This document shows, piece by piece, positions 52,816-61,639 of a DNA stretch of 64,000 nucleotides (position 1 is the stretch's first letter; each line of letters starts with the position of its first letter). The notes beneath the pieces are model-generated. The model did not search any database and was not told the DNA's origin. It was given only the letters and a program-made list of their open reading frames with translations. The DNA lies in the NCBI RefSeq assembly GCF_029510815.1, contig NZ_CP120360.1, forward strand, positions 1-64,000, given 5' to 3'. Made by a program: the position numbers and the translations under genes. This DNA comes from Janibacter sp. DB-40 (GTDB taxonomy: Bacteria; Actinomycetota; Actinomycetes; Actinomycetales; Dermatophilaceae).

Positions 52816-54990
52816 ATGAGCGAGAACATGATCCGTTACGAGCGTGACGACGAGGGCATCGTCACCCTGACCATGGACGACCCGAACGCGGGCGCCAACA
52901 CCATGAACGACACCTACACGCGCTCGATGGCCGAGACCATCGAGCGTCTCGAGGCCGAGCGCGACGAGATCACCGGTGTCGTCCTCACCTCCGCGAAGAA
53001 GACCTTCTTCGCCGGGGGCAACCTCTCCGACCTGCAGTCGGTGACGCAGGAGACCGCCGCCGAGTTCTTCGAGGGCATCGAGGGCATCAAGGCCCAGCTG
53101 CGACGCCTGGAGACCCTCGGCCGGCCGGTCGTCGCGGCGATCAACGGCACCGCCCTCGGCGGCGGCCTGGAGATCGCGCTCGCGACCCACCACCGCATCG
53201 CCGTCGACGACCCGAAGATCAAGCTCGGCCTGCCCGAGGTCACCCTCGGGCTGCTCCCCGGCGGCGGTGGCGTCACCCGCCTCGTGCGGATGCTCGGCAT
53301 CCAGGAGGCCCTGATGGGCTGGTTGCTGCAGGGGCAGCAGCGCACCCCCGCGGTCGCTCTGGAGAAGGGGGTCGTCGACCAGCTTGTCGCCACCCGCGAG
53401 GAGCTCGTCCCCGCCGCGAAGGCGTGGATCCGTGAGCACGGGGGCGACGAGACCGCGGCCGTCAAGCCCTGGGACGTCAAGGGCCACAAGATCCCCGGCG
53501 GCACCCCGAGCACGCCGCGGTTCGCCGCCAACCTCCCGGCCTTCCCGGCGAACCTGCGCAAGACGCTCAAGGGCGCGCCGACGAAGTCGCCCCGCGCGAT
53601 CATGTCCGCCGCGGTCGAGGGCGCGCAGGTCGACTTCGACACCGCCAGCCGCATCGAGTCGCGCTACATCACCGAGCTCGCCGCCGGTCGCGAGTCGACG
53701 GCCATGATCCAGGCCTTTTTCTTCGACCTGCAGGCGATCAGCTCCGGCTCCCTCCGTCCGGAGGGCATCGAGAAGTCCGCGGTCGGCTCGGTCGGCATCC
53801 TCGGCGCCGGGATGATGGGCGCCGGCATCGCCTACTCCGCCGCCAGCGCCGGCATCGACGTCGTCCTCAAGGACGTCTCGATCGAGGGTGCGCAGAAGGG
53901 CAAGGCCTACTCCGAGAAGCTCCTGGCCAAGCAGGTCGAGAAGGGCCGGAAGAGTCAGTCGGACGCGGATGCCGTTCTGGCCCGGATCACCCCGACCGCC
54001 GACGCGCAGGACCTCGCGGGCGTCGACGCCGTCATCGAGGCGGTCTTCGAGGACTACGACCTCAAGAAGAAGGTCTTCGCCGAGGTCGAAGCAGTGGTCG
54101 GACCCGACACCCTGCTGTGCTCGAACACCTCGACGCTGCCGATCACGAGCCTGCAGGAGTTCACCTCCCGGCCCAAGGACTTCATCGGCCTGCACTTCTT
54201 CTCCCCCGTGGACAAGATGAAGCTCGTCGAGATCATCCGCGGCGAGCAGACCTCCGACGAGGCCACCGCCCGGGCGATCGACATCGTCCAGCAGATCCGC
54301 AAGATCCCGATCGTCGTCGGTGACGGCCGCGGCTTCTACACCAGCCGGGTCTTCGGCACGCTGATCCTCGAGGGCGCCACGGCGCTCGCCGAGGGCATCG
54401 ACCCGCAGACGATCGAGCGCGCCGCGACCCAGGCCGGCTTCCCGGCACCGCCGCTGGCGATGCTCGACGAGGTCTCGCTGACCCTGACCCAGCACATCCG
54501 CGCCGAGGCCGACAAGGCCGCCGCCGCGGAGGGCCGGACGGTGGCGAAGGGCCCGGGCGAGGAGCTCATCGACACGATGGTCGAGCTCGGCCGCAAGGGC
54601 CGTGCCTCCGGTGCGGGCATGTACGACTACCCGGCCGAGGGACCGAAGGTCCTGTGGCCCGAGCTGCGCGAGCGCTGGGCGAAGGGGACCGAGGTCCCCT
54701 TCGCGGACCTGCAGGACCGCTACCTGTTCATCATGGCCCTCGAGACAGCCGGTTGCTTCGAGGACGGCGTCCTCTCCGACACGGTCTCGGCCAACATCGG
54801 CGGCATCTTCGGGATCGGGTTCCCGCCGCACACCGGCGGCCCGGCGACCTTCATGACCAACTACGAAGGCGGTCTGGCCGGCTTCGTGGCGCGGGCCCAC
54901 GAGCTGGCCGACGCGTACGGCGAGCGGTTCCGCCCGAGCGCGTGGCTGACCGAGCGCGCAGCCAAGGGCACCCTCGTCGACGAGGCCTGA
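52816..54990 (+). CDS. fadB: Fatty acid oxidation complex alpha chain: enoyl-CoA hydratase/3-hydroxyacyl-CoA dehydrogenase
   Basis: This two-enzyme fusion of 724 residues hydrates enoyl-CoA and oxidises the 3-hydroxy product. The N-terminal crotonase domain has KKTFFAGGNLSDL and NGTALGGGLEIALA, with catalytic Glu residues in LPEVTLGLLPGGGG. The dehydrogenase domain starts with VGILGAGMMGAGIA (about residue 328) and has the catalytic His region GLHFFSPVDKMKLVEI. A perfect 12-bp inverted repeat lies inside the coding sequence at 54679-54704. RBS AAGGAAG lies nine bases upstream of the ATG. Confidence 0.95.
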   Translation: MSENMIRYERDDEGIVTLTMDDPNAGANTMNDTYTRSMAETIERLEAERDEITGVVLTSAKKTFFAGGNLSDLQSVTQETAAEFFEGIEGIKAQLRRLETLGRPVVAAINGTALGGGLEIALATHHRIAVDDPKIKLGLPEVTLGLLPGGGGVTRLVRMLGIQEALMGWLLQGQQRTPAVALEKGVVDQLVATREELVPAAKAWIREHGGDETAAVKPWDVKGHKIPGGTPSTPRFAANLPAFPANLRKTLKGAPTKSPRAIMSAAVEGAQVDFDTASRIESRYITELAAGRESTAMIQAFFFDLQAISSGSLRPEGIEKSAVGSVGILGAGMMGAGIAYSAASAGIDVVLKDVSIEGAQKGKAYSEKLLAKQVEKGRKSQSDADAVLARITPTADAQDLAGVDAVIEAVFEDYDLKKKVFAEVEAVVGPDTLLCSNTSTLPITSLQEFTSRPKDFIGLHFFSPVDKMKLVEIIRGEQTSDEATARAIDIVQQIRKIPIVVGDGRGFYTSRVFGTLILEGATALAEGIDPQTIERAATQAGFPAPPLAMLDEVSLTLTQHIRAEADKAAAAEGRTVAKGPGEELIDTMVELGRKGRASGAGMYDYPAEGPKVLWPELRERWAKGTEVPFADLQDRYLFIMALETAGCFEDGVLSDTVSANIGGIFGIGFPPHTGGPATFMTNYEGGLAGFVARAHELADAYGERFRPSAWLTERAAKGTLVDEA

Positions 54991-54995
54991 TCGAC

Positions 54996-55835
54996 GTGGA
55001 CGCCCCCCTCGCCGGTGTGCGGGTCGTCTCGATCGCCATCAACCTGCCCGGGCCGGCCGCCGTCGCGCGGCTGGCCCGGCAGGGCGCGAGCGTGACGACC
55101 GTCCTGCCGCCCTCGGGCGACCCGATGGAGCAGTACGCGAGGCCCTACTTCGACGAGCTGCACCTCGGGCAGGACGTCGTGCGGATCGACCTGAAGGACC
55201 CCGCCGGCCGCGCCGAGGTCGACGAGCTGCTCGCGGGGGCGGACATCTTCCTCACGTCCTCGCGCCCCTCGGCGCTGCGGCGCCTCGGGCTCGACTTCGA
55301 GGCGGTGCACGAGCGGCACCCGCAGGTCTGCCAGGTCGACATCGTCGGCTATCCGGGGGAGGCGGCGGAGACTCCCGGGCACGACCTGACCTACCAGGCC
55401 GGAACGGGCATGGTGCGGGACGGACGGATGCCGGCCACACTCGTCGTGGACCTCGCGGGCGCCGAGCGGGCCGCTGCAGAGGGTGCTGCGGCACTCGTCC
55501 AGCGGACCCGGACCGGGGAGGGCGTGCGCCGTGAGGTCGCCCTGTCCGATCTGGCGCACACGATGTCCCGCCCGGTCGCCCACGGCCTCACCTCCCCCGG
55601 GGGCATGCTCGCCGGGGACCTGCCGGTCTACGCCGTCTACGCGGCGGCCGAGGGCCACGTCGCGCTCGCGGCGCTCGAGCCGCACTTCACGCGGTCACTG
55701 CTCGCGGCGCTCGACCTGCCGGCCGAGGAGCTGACCACCCAGCGCCTCGCCGAGGTCTTCGCGGGCCGGACGGCGAGCGAGTGGGAGCAGTGGGCGACCA
55801 CCCACGACCTGCCGCTCGTCGCCGTGGCCGACTGA
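54996..55835 (+). CDS. CaiB/BaiF-type CoA transferase (short form)
   Basis: A family III CoA transferase or alpha-methylacyl-CoA racemase relative. The opening GVRVVSIAINLPGPAAVARL and later ADIFLTSSRPSALRRLGLD are typical. It is only 279 residues, against 360-400 usually. The expected catalytic Asp region after the NPRLV-like segment is hard to place (CQVDIVGYPG sits where I-x-G-F/Y-G is expected). A racemase for branched acyl-CoA is a sensible role in a beta-oxidation operon but is inferred. It starts with GTG five bases after the fadB stop. Confidence 0.78.
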   Translation: MDAPLAGVRVVSIAINLPGPAAVARLARQGASVTTVLPPSGDPMEQYARPYFDELHLGQDVVRIDLKDPAGRAEVDELLAGADIFLTSSRPSALRRLGLDFEAVHERHPQVCQVDIVGYPGEAAETPGHDLTYQAGTGMVRDGRMPATLVVDLAGAERAAAEGAAALVQRTRTGEGVRREVALSDLAHTMSRPVAHGLTSPGGMLAGDLPVYAVYAAAEGHVALAALEPHFTRSLLAALDLPAEELTTQRLAEVFAGRTASEWEQWATTHDLPLVAVAD

Positions 55836-55859
55836 CCCCCTTCGTCACAGGAGAGACCG

Positions 55860-57023
55860 ATGCCCGACATCCTCCAGCCCCAGCCCTACGTCTCGTCGTG
55901 GATGAAGGACGAGGTGGCCGACGTCGTCACGCTCGCCCGGACCTTCTTCGAGCGGGAGGTCACGCCGCACCTCGAGCGCTTCGCCGAGCAGCACCAGGTG
56001 GACAAGGAGACCTGGCTGGCCGCCGGTTCCGCGGGGCTGCTGTGCATCTCGGTCCCCGAGGAGTACGGCGGTGGCGGCGGGTCCTTCGCCCACGAGGCCG
56101 CCGTCCTGTGGGAGCAGGGCAGGGCCGGCGACGACGCCCTCGGCTACTCCGTGCACTCCTCGATCGTCGCCCACTACCTCCTCGCCTACGGGTCCGAGGA
56201 GCAGAAGCAGCGGTGGCTGCCGAGGATGGCCACCGGCGAGCTCGTCGGCGCCATCGCGATGACCGAGCCGGGCACGGGGTCGGACCTGCAGAACATCCGC
56301 ACCACCGCCCGGCGCGACGGCGACCACTACGTCGTCAACGGGTCGAAGACCTTCATCACCAACTCCTCGCACGCCGGTCTCGTCGTGATCGTCGCCCGCA
56401 CCGGGGGCGAGGGCGCCCAGGGCCTGTCGCTGGTCGTGGCCGAGGTCCACGGGCTCGAGGGCTTCGAGCGCGGGCGGGTGCTGCACAAGATCGGCCAGCA
56501 CGGGCAGGACACCCGCGAGCTCGCCTTCACCGACATGCGGGTCCCGGTGGCCAACCTGCTCGGCGAGGAGGAGGGCCAGGGCTTCTACCAGCTGATGACC
56601 CAGCTGCCGCAGGAGCGCCTGGCCATCGCGGTGGGGGCGGTCGCCTCCGCGGAGAAGGCCGTCGACCTCGCCGTGGCGTACACCAAGGAGCGCGAGGCCT
56701 TCGGCAAGCCGATCGCCACCTTCCAGAACACCCGCTTCACCCTCGCCGAGGTCTCGACGGACGTGCTCGCGGCGCGCACCTTCCTCGACCACTGCGTCGG
56801 TCTGCACGTCGACGGCCGGCTCGACGCGGCGACCGCCTCCCGGGCGAAGTACTGGACGACGGACGTGCAGTGCGACGTCATCGACCGGTGCCTGCAGCTC
56901 TTCGGCGGATACGGCTACATCCTCGAGTACCCCATCGCGCGCCTCTACGCCGGCGCCCGGGTGCAGAAGATCTACGGCGGGACGAACGAGATCATGAAGG
57001 AGCTGATCTCGCGCACGCTGTGA
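55860..57023 (+). CDS. Acyl-CoA dehydrogenase
   Basis: This FAD enzyme makes the first beta-oxidation step. The 387 residues include AIAMTEPGTGSDLQNIRTTA (FAD-binding strand), KTFITNSSHAGLVVIVARTG and the C-terminal LQLFGGYGYILEYP. The position of the usual medium-chain catalytic Glu is Gly (YGGTNEI). A Glu in LPQERLAIA (about residue 257) takes the place used by long-chain and isovaleryl-CoA dehydrogenases, which suggests long or branched substrates. RBS AGGAGAG precedes the ATG. Its 3' end overlaps the convergent MFS gene by 32 bases. Confidence 0.92.
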   Translation: MPDILQPQPYVSSWMKDEVADVVTLARTFFEREVTPHLERFAEQHQVDKETWLAAGSAGLLCISVPEEYGGGGGSFAHEAAVLWEQGRAGDDALGYSVHSSIVAHYLLAYGSEEQKQRWLPRMATGELVGAIAMTEPGTGSDLQNIRTTARRDGDHYVVNGSKTFITNSSHAGLVVIVARTGGEGAQGLSLVVAEVHGLEGFERGRVLHKIGQHGQDTRELAFTDMRVPVANLLGEEEGQGFYQLMTQLPQERLAIAVGAVASAEKAVDLAVAYTKEREAFGKPIATFQNTRFTLAEVSTDVLAARTFLDHCVGLHVDGRLDAATASRAKYWTTDVQCDVIDRCLQLFGGYGYILEYPIARLYAGARVQKIYGGTNEIMKELISRTL

Positions 57024-58293
57024 GCGAGGCGCGGTCCCGCTCGGCGTGCAGGGCCGGCAGGATGCACCAGGCGCCGCCGAGGCCGATGACGCCGGCGAGG
57101 ACCATCGCCACCTGGATGGACGTGTGGTCCGAGAGCAGCCCCAGCAGCGGGCTGCCCAAGGTGAACGCGGCGAAGGCGACCATGGAGGCCATGGACAGCA
57201 CCGTCGCCCGGTTGTCCGCACGGGCCTCACGGTGCAGCAGGGCGTTGTAGACCGGACCGCCGAAGCCGTGCATCGAGTACGTCAGCAGGTGGGTCACGAC
57301 GAGGGCGACCGGACCGAGGGCGAGCCCCATGGAGATCGCGCCGAGGCTGGTCAGGACCCGCCCGACGATGGCCGTGCGCGCCACACCGATCCGCAGGCTC
57401 AGCCACCCCGACGCCCTGGCACCCACGGCGAAGACGACCCAGGCGGCCGCGGCGACAGGCCCGATGATCACGGCTGCCCGGGCCTCTCCGCCGACGACCT
57501 CGGCCATCCGTGCCGGCATGAGCGCCTCGAAGCTGATCATCGACGTCGACCAGAAGAGCTCGACGAGCACGAGGTAGCGCAGCACGCGGTTGTCGCGGAG
57601 CATTCGCAGCCCGGACCGGATGACGCCCGGGGCCCGGGCGACCGATGCGCGCGCCGCCGCGAGGCCCCGCTGGTCGATCCGCGCGGGCTCGTGGAGCAGG
57701 AGCAGGACGGCGACGAGGTGCACCACATTGAGCCCGACGAAGACGAGGATCGGCAGCCACAGCGCCGAGTGGCCCTGGACGGGGTGCCACGCCACGAGCA
57801 CGGACGAGGCCACGGCCCCGGCACCCATCGACAGGCCCATCGTCGTGCCCATCCGGGAGAGGTCCTGGTCGACGTCGGCGCCCGGATGGGTCTGGTGGAC
57901 GGTGTCGACGAACCACGCCTCCAGCGGCCCGGAGTCCAGGGCCCGGAAGACGCCGAGCAGCGCCGCGGCCACGGCGAAGGTCAGGAGCGAGTCCGCGACC
58001 AGGAAGGCCACCGCGGCCCCGACGTTGACGACTCCCGCCACGACGAGGAGCGGGCGGCGGCCCAGGGCGTCCGCGATCCCGGAGGTCGGCAGCTCGAGGA
58101 GGAGGACGCAGGCGCCGGTGGCCGCGCTGGCCGCGAGCGCCTGGGTCAGCGTCAGCCCGCGCTCGAGCATCCACAGCACGTGGAGCGAGACGACCAGACC
58201 GACCGGCAGCCACCGCGTGATGGTCAGCAGGAGCAGGACGCGGCGGGCGGCGTCAAGGGACAGATGGGTGGCTCCGAGGCTCGTCCCTCGCAC
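56992..58293 (-). CDS. MFS transporter
   Basis: A 433-residue major facilitator with 12 predicted membrane helices. Motif A-like sequence GIADALGRRPLLVVAG lies between helices 2 and 3. It resembles actinobacterial exporters of the NreB/tetracycline-like type. GTG 58293 is preferred, with GAGGA about 11 bases upstream; GTG 58302 is an alternative that overlaps the regulator gene. Coupling to an upstream HTH repressor with a strong palindromic operator suggests an inducible efflux pump; substrate unknown. Confidence 0.85.
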   Translation of the reverse strand: MRGTSLGATHLSLDAARRVLLLLTITRWLPVGLVVSLHVLWMLERGLTLTQALAASAATGACVLLLELPTSGIADALGRRPLLVVAGVVNVGAAVAFLVADSLLTFAVAAALLGVFRALDSGPLEAWFVDTVHQTHPGADVDQDLSRMGTTMGLSMGAGAVASSVLVAWHPVQGHSALWLPILVFVGLNVVHLVAVLLLLHEPARIDQRGLAAARASVARAPGVIRSGLRMLRDNRVLRYLVLVELFWSTSMISFEALMPARMAEVVGGEARAAVIIGPVAAAAWVVFAVGARASGWLSLRIGVARTAIVGRVLTSLGAISMGLALGPVALVVTHLLTYSMHGFGGPVYNALLHREARADNRATVLSMASMVAFAAFTLGSPLLGLLSDHTSIQVAMVLAGVIGLGGAWCILPALHAERDRASLTACARSAPS

Positions 58294-58294
58294 C

Positions 58295-58891
58295 TCAACC
58301 ACCGTCCTCTGCGTCCCAGGCCGGCTCCTCGGCGTCGACGAAGGTCGACACGACGACGTTGAACCGACGCTCACCCTCGCCGACCGGGCCGGGCGGTCCG
58401 CCGTGCTCCTCGAGGACCTCCCGGAGCAACGCCTCGAAGCGGCCCTGGATCTCGCGTGCCTGCCGGGCGGTGACCGCGAGGGCGGCGTCGCTGATCGAGG
58501 TGACGGCCCGCCACTCCTGCGACTCACCGCCGCGGCGCTCGGCGGCGGTCTGCATCCGCTGTGCCTGCTGACCGACGACCATGTGGTGGAAGGCGTCGGT
58601 GGCGTCCCTCCCTTCGTCGTCCGGGTCGTCCGGCTCGGGGACGGAGGTCATCTGGCTGACCGCCCGCCACCACCGCTCCCGCTGGGTGCCCATGCCGGGG
58701 GCCTCCTCGACGAAGCTGTGCTCGGCCAGCTGGCGCAGGTGGTAGCTCGTCGCGCCGGAGTTGAGCCCGAGGCGGCGGGCGATCAATGATGCGGTGGCCG
58801 GGCCCAGCGTGCGCAGCATCCCCAGGATGCGCATGCGGACCGGGTGGGAGAGTGCCCTGAGCTGGGTGACGTCGGGCAGGGCGGGGTCCAT
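58295..58891 (-). CDS. ArsR-like helix-turn-helix repressor
   Basis: A 198-residue winged-helix protein. The HTH (VRMRILGMLRTLGPATASLI, then ARRLGLNSGATSYHLRQLAE) is of the ArsR/HTH_20 type. A C-terminal helical region with AVTARQAREIQGRFEALL probably dimerises. ATG 58891 is chosen because upstream residues fall within the operator. A perfect 12-bp inverted repeat lies 28 bases before the start. It overlaps the MFS gene start region, so the two form an autoregulated repressor-exporter unit. Confidence 0.85.
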   Translation of the reverse strand: MDPALPDVTQLRALSHPVRMRILGMLRTLGPATASLIARRLGLNSGATSYHLRQLAEHSFVEEAPGMGTQRERWWRAVSQMTSVPEPDDPDDEGRDATDAFHHMVVGQQAQRMQTAAERRGGESQEWRAVTSISDAALAVTARQAREIQGRFEALLREVLEEHGGPPGPVGEGERRFNVVVSTFVDAEEPAWDAEDGG

Positions 58892-58918
58892 GGCGCCCAG
58901 CGTAGAAGCGCACGAGGA

Positions 58919-58944
58919 CAGATGCAAAGAGGTCTTTGCATCTG
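58919..58944. promoter_or_regulatory. Palindromic operator of the HTH repressor
   Basis: CAGATGCAAAGA, GG, then the perfect complement TCTTTGCATCTG makes a 26-bp operator-like site. The core TGCAAAGA-N2-TCTTTGCA is the type bound by ArsR/HTH_20 repressors. It lies between the repressor gene and the divergent ATP-grasp gene (start 59045), so it might affect both. Confidence 0.7.
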
Positions 58945-59044
58945 TGGTCCGGGGCCCGGGTCGACCCCCCGGCGGCGGTCCCGGCCGCCGCCGCGCGCGT
59001 CGGTGGGCGCTCCCGACCTCCCTGCGGGCGTTAGTGTCGAGCCC

Positions 59045-61639
59045 ATGTCCGCTCCGGCCTTCGGCGATCTCCCGAGCCCGCTCGACGAGTACCGCGACGA
59101 AGTCACGGTCACCGAGGGCATCGACGAGGTCGTGACGCTCGACGGTGTCCGTGAGGCGGCCGAGCCGCTCGCGGAGGCGATCGCCTCCGCCCGGCTGTCC
59201 GGGATGCTCGCGGCCCGGGCCGCGAGCCGCCGGTTCGTCGAGGACGAGGGGATCACCTACGGCGCGGGCGTCTCACCCGACGACGAGGACGTCGCCGACG
59301 GCCGCACCGTCCCGACCGAGCCGCGCACGTGGGAGCTCGACCCGCTCCCGCTCACCATCGGCGCCACGGAGTGGGCCAAGCTCGAGCAGGGCGTGCGCCA
59401 GCGCGCGGCCCTCCTCGACGGCGTCCTCACCGACCTCACCGGCGAGCAGCGCCTCGTGCGCGACGGCATCCTGCCGGGCACGGCGGTCTACGGGCACGAC
59501 GGCTGGCTCCCGCAGGCCGACGGCATCCGGCTGCCCGGCCCGCGCCAGCTCGTCATGCCGGCGATGGACCTCGCCCGGGACCGCACCGGCACGTGGCGGG
59601 TCTTCGCCGACCGGACACAGGCCCCGAGCGGCGCCGGCTACGCGATGGCCAACCGCCGCATCATCGCCCGCGTGCTCCCCGACCTGCACCGCACCGTGGA
59701 CCTGGCCCGCCTGCGCGGCTTCTTCTACCAGGTGCACAAGGCCCTCATGGCCGCCGCACCGCAGACCGACGACGTCCCGCGCATCGTCATCCTCACGCCG
59801 GGCAGCCTCAGTGACGCCGCCTACGACGAGGCCCTCCAGTCGACCGTCCTCGGCGTCCCCGTCGTCGAGTCCGAGGACCTCGTCAGCCGCGACGGCCGGA
59901 TCTGGATGCGCACGACGAGCGGCCTGTCCCCGGTCGACGTCATCATGCGCCGGGTGGACGGCGGCGCCATCGACCAGCTGGACCTGCGCGGCGACTCCCG
60001 CCTCGGGCTCCCCGGCATGGTCGAGGCGGCCCGGCTCGGGCACGTCTCGCTGGTCAACCCGATCTCCTCGGGCGTGCTGGAGAACCCGGCGCTGATCCCC
60101 TACCTCCCGGCGATCTGCCGGTACCTGCTCGACGAGGACCTGACGCTCCAGTCCACCCAGACGTGGTGGGCCGGCGAGCCCAGCCACCTCAGCCACATCA
60201 TCACCAACCTCTCCAGCCTCGTCGTCAAGCCCGCCTCGCGTGGGGACGGCACCAACGGCGGCAACGCGGTCTTCGGCTGGGAGATCACCGCCGACGAGCG
60301 CGAGGAGCTGGCGCAGCGCATCCAGGCCGAGCCGTGGAAGTGGACCGCGCAGGACCCGCTGACGATGTCGACCGCCCCCGTGGTCACCGCCGGCGGGCTC
60401 GAGCCGCGCCACGTCGTGCTGCGTACCTTCGCCGTCGCCGACGAGGACGACTACGCCGTCATGCCCGGTGGCCTGGGCCGCGTTGCCGTGCGCCCCGACT
60501 CCGGTGCCATCTCCAGCCTCACCGGCGCGATGAGCAAGGACGTGTGGGTGCGTGACGACACCCTCGTGGACGAAGGGGAGGGCCTGACCGCCCCGAGTCC
60601 CTTTGCCGGGGCGGCAGCGCTGGCCTCCGCGGCACCGCCGCCACGCGTGGCGGCCGACCTGTACTGGATGGGCCGGTACGGCGAGCGGGCCGAGTTCGCC
60701 GCCCGCCTGCTGCGGGTGGCCGACAACCTCGTCGACGACCACGCCGCCCGTCCCGGCACGACCGGCCACACCGCGATGCTCGCCCTGCTGGAGGCGGTCA
60801 CCTCCGTCGTCGCCGCCCGCCCCGGCTTCGTCGGCGAGGAGGCGCAGTCGCGGCGCGAGGACCCGCTGCCGCACCTGCGCGCCCTCACCCTCGACCCGCG
60901 GGTCGTCGGCTCGGTCGCCTTCAGCACCCACCGCGCGGTCATCGCGGCCCAGGCCGTGCGCGAGACCCTCTCGGTCGACACCTGGCTGGTCATGTCCCGG
61001 CTCGAGCGCACCCTGCGCCACGCGGTGCCCGAGGACGACCTGCAGGAGCTGCTCATGGGGACCCTCGAGGGCCTCCTCGCGCTCGCGGGCATCGGCGTCG
61101 AGTCGCTGATCCGCGATCCCACGTGGGCCTTCGCCGATGCGGGCAAGCGGGTCGAGCGCGCCCAGCAGACGACGCGGCTGATCACCTCGGTGCTCGCCGT
61201 GGAGCGGGCCCCCGTCGTCGAGGGCACGACGACCGAGGCGGCGCTGCTCGCGGCGGAGTCGGTCATCACCTACCGGCGCCGGCTGACCAGCGGCCTCGGC
61301 GGACTGTCGCCCCTCCAGGCCGCCGTGGACCTGCTGCTGCGCGACGGGAGCAACCCGCGCTCGGTGCGCTTCCAGGTCGACCGGCTCGTCGAGGACCTCG
61401 AGCTGCTCGAGGACGAGCTCGTGCTGCCGTGGGTGCGCGAGCTCGTCGACCGCATCGCCCGGCTCGACCTCGAGGAGCTCTTCGCCGACGGGCGTCAGCC
61501 CCTCGCGCGCACGCTCACCGGCATCGGTGCCGACCTGCGCCAGGTCCACCGCGCCCTGGACGAGGCCTACTTCCAGCGCAAGGCGGAGGGCCGCTCGATC
61601 CAGTGGGTCCAGTGGAGCAGCGGGGAGGGGACCTGGTGA
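59045..61639 (+). CDS. Circularly permuted ATP-grasp protein fused to alpha-E domain
   Basis: An 864-residue two-domain protein. Residues to about 500 form the circularly permuted ATP-grasp type 2 domain (RLPGPRQLVMPAMDLARD, GYAMANRRIIARVLPD, IVILTPGSLSDAAYDEAL, VVKPASRGDGTNGG). Residues from about 530 are the alpha-helical alpha-E (DUF403) domain (RVAADLYWMGRYGERAEFAA). These two are often separate genes. ATP-grasp enzymes of this class are predicted amidoligases for unknown peptides. It heads an operon with a transglutaminase-like gene that overlaps its stop (GTGA). Confidence 0.9.
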   Translation: MSAPAFGDLPSPLDEYRDEVTVTEGIDEVVTLDGVREAAEPLAEAIASARLSGMLAARAASRRFVEDEGITYGAGVSPDDEDVADGRTVPTEPRTWELDPLPLTIGATEWAKLEQGVRQRAALLDGVLTDLTGEQRLVRDGILPGTAVYGHDGWLPQADGIRLPGPRQLVMPAMDLARDRTGTWRVFADRTQAPSGAGYAMANRRIIARVLPDLHRTVDLARLRGFFYQVHKALMAAAPQTDDVPRIVILTPGSLSDAAYDEALQSTVLGVPVVESEDLVSRDGRIWMRTTSGLSPVDVIMRRVDGGAIDQLDLRGDSRLGLPGMVEAARLGHVSLVNPISSGVLENPALIPYLPAICRYLLDEDLTLQSTQTWWAGEPSHLSHIITNLSSLVVKPASRGDGTNGGNAVFGWEITADEREELAQRIQAEPWKWTAQDPLTMSTAPVVTAGGLEPRHVVLRTFAVADEDDYAVMPGGLGRVAVRPDSGAISSLTGAMSKDVWVRDDTLVDEGEGLTAPSPFAGAAALASAAPPPRVAADLYWMGRYGERAEFAARLLRVADNLVDDHAARPGTTGHTAMLALLEAVTSVVAARPGFVGEEAQSRREDPLPHLRALTLDPRVVGSVAFSTHRAVIAAQAVRETLSVDTWLVMSRLERTLRHAVPEDDLQELLMGTLEGLLALAGIGVESLIRDPTWAFADAGKRVERAQQTTRLITSVLAVERAPVVEGTTTEAALLAAESVITYRRRLTSGLGGLSPLQAAVDLLLRDGSNPRSVRFQVDRLVEDLELLEDELVLPWVRELVDRIARLDLEELFADGRQPLARTLTGIGADLRQVHRALDEAYFQRKAEGRSIQWVQWSSGEGTW

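Noticed and set aside
51508..54900. A 1130-codon minus-strand open frame opposite fadA and fadB
   Set aside because: Same artefact of antisense reading in GC-rich genes; fadA and fadB have complete catalytic motifs on the plus strand.
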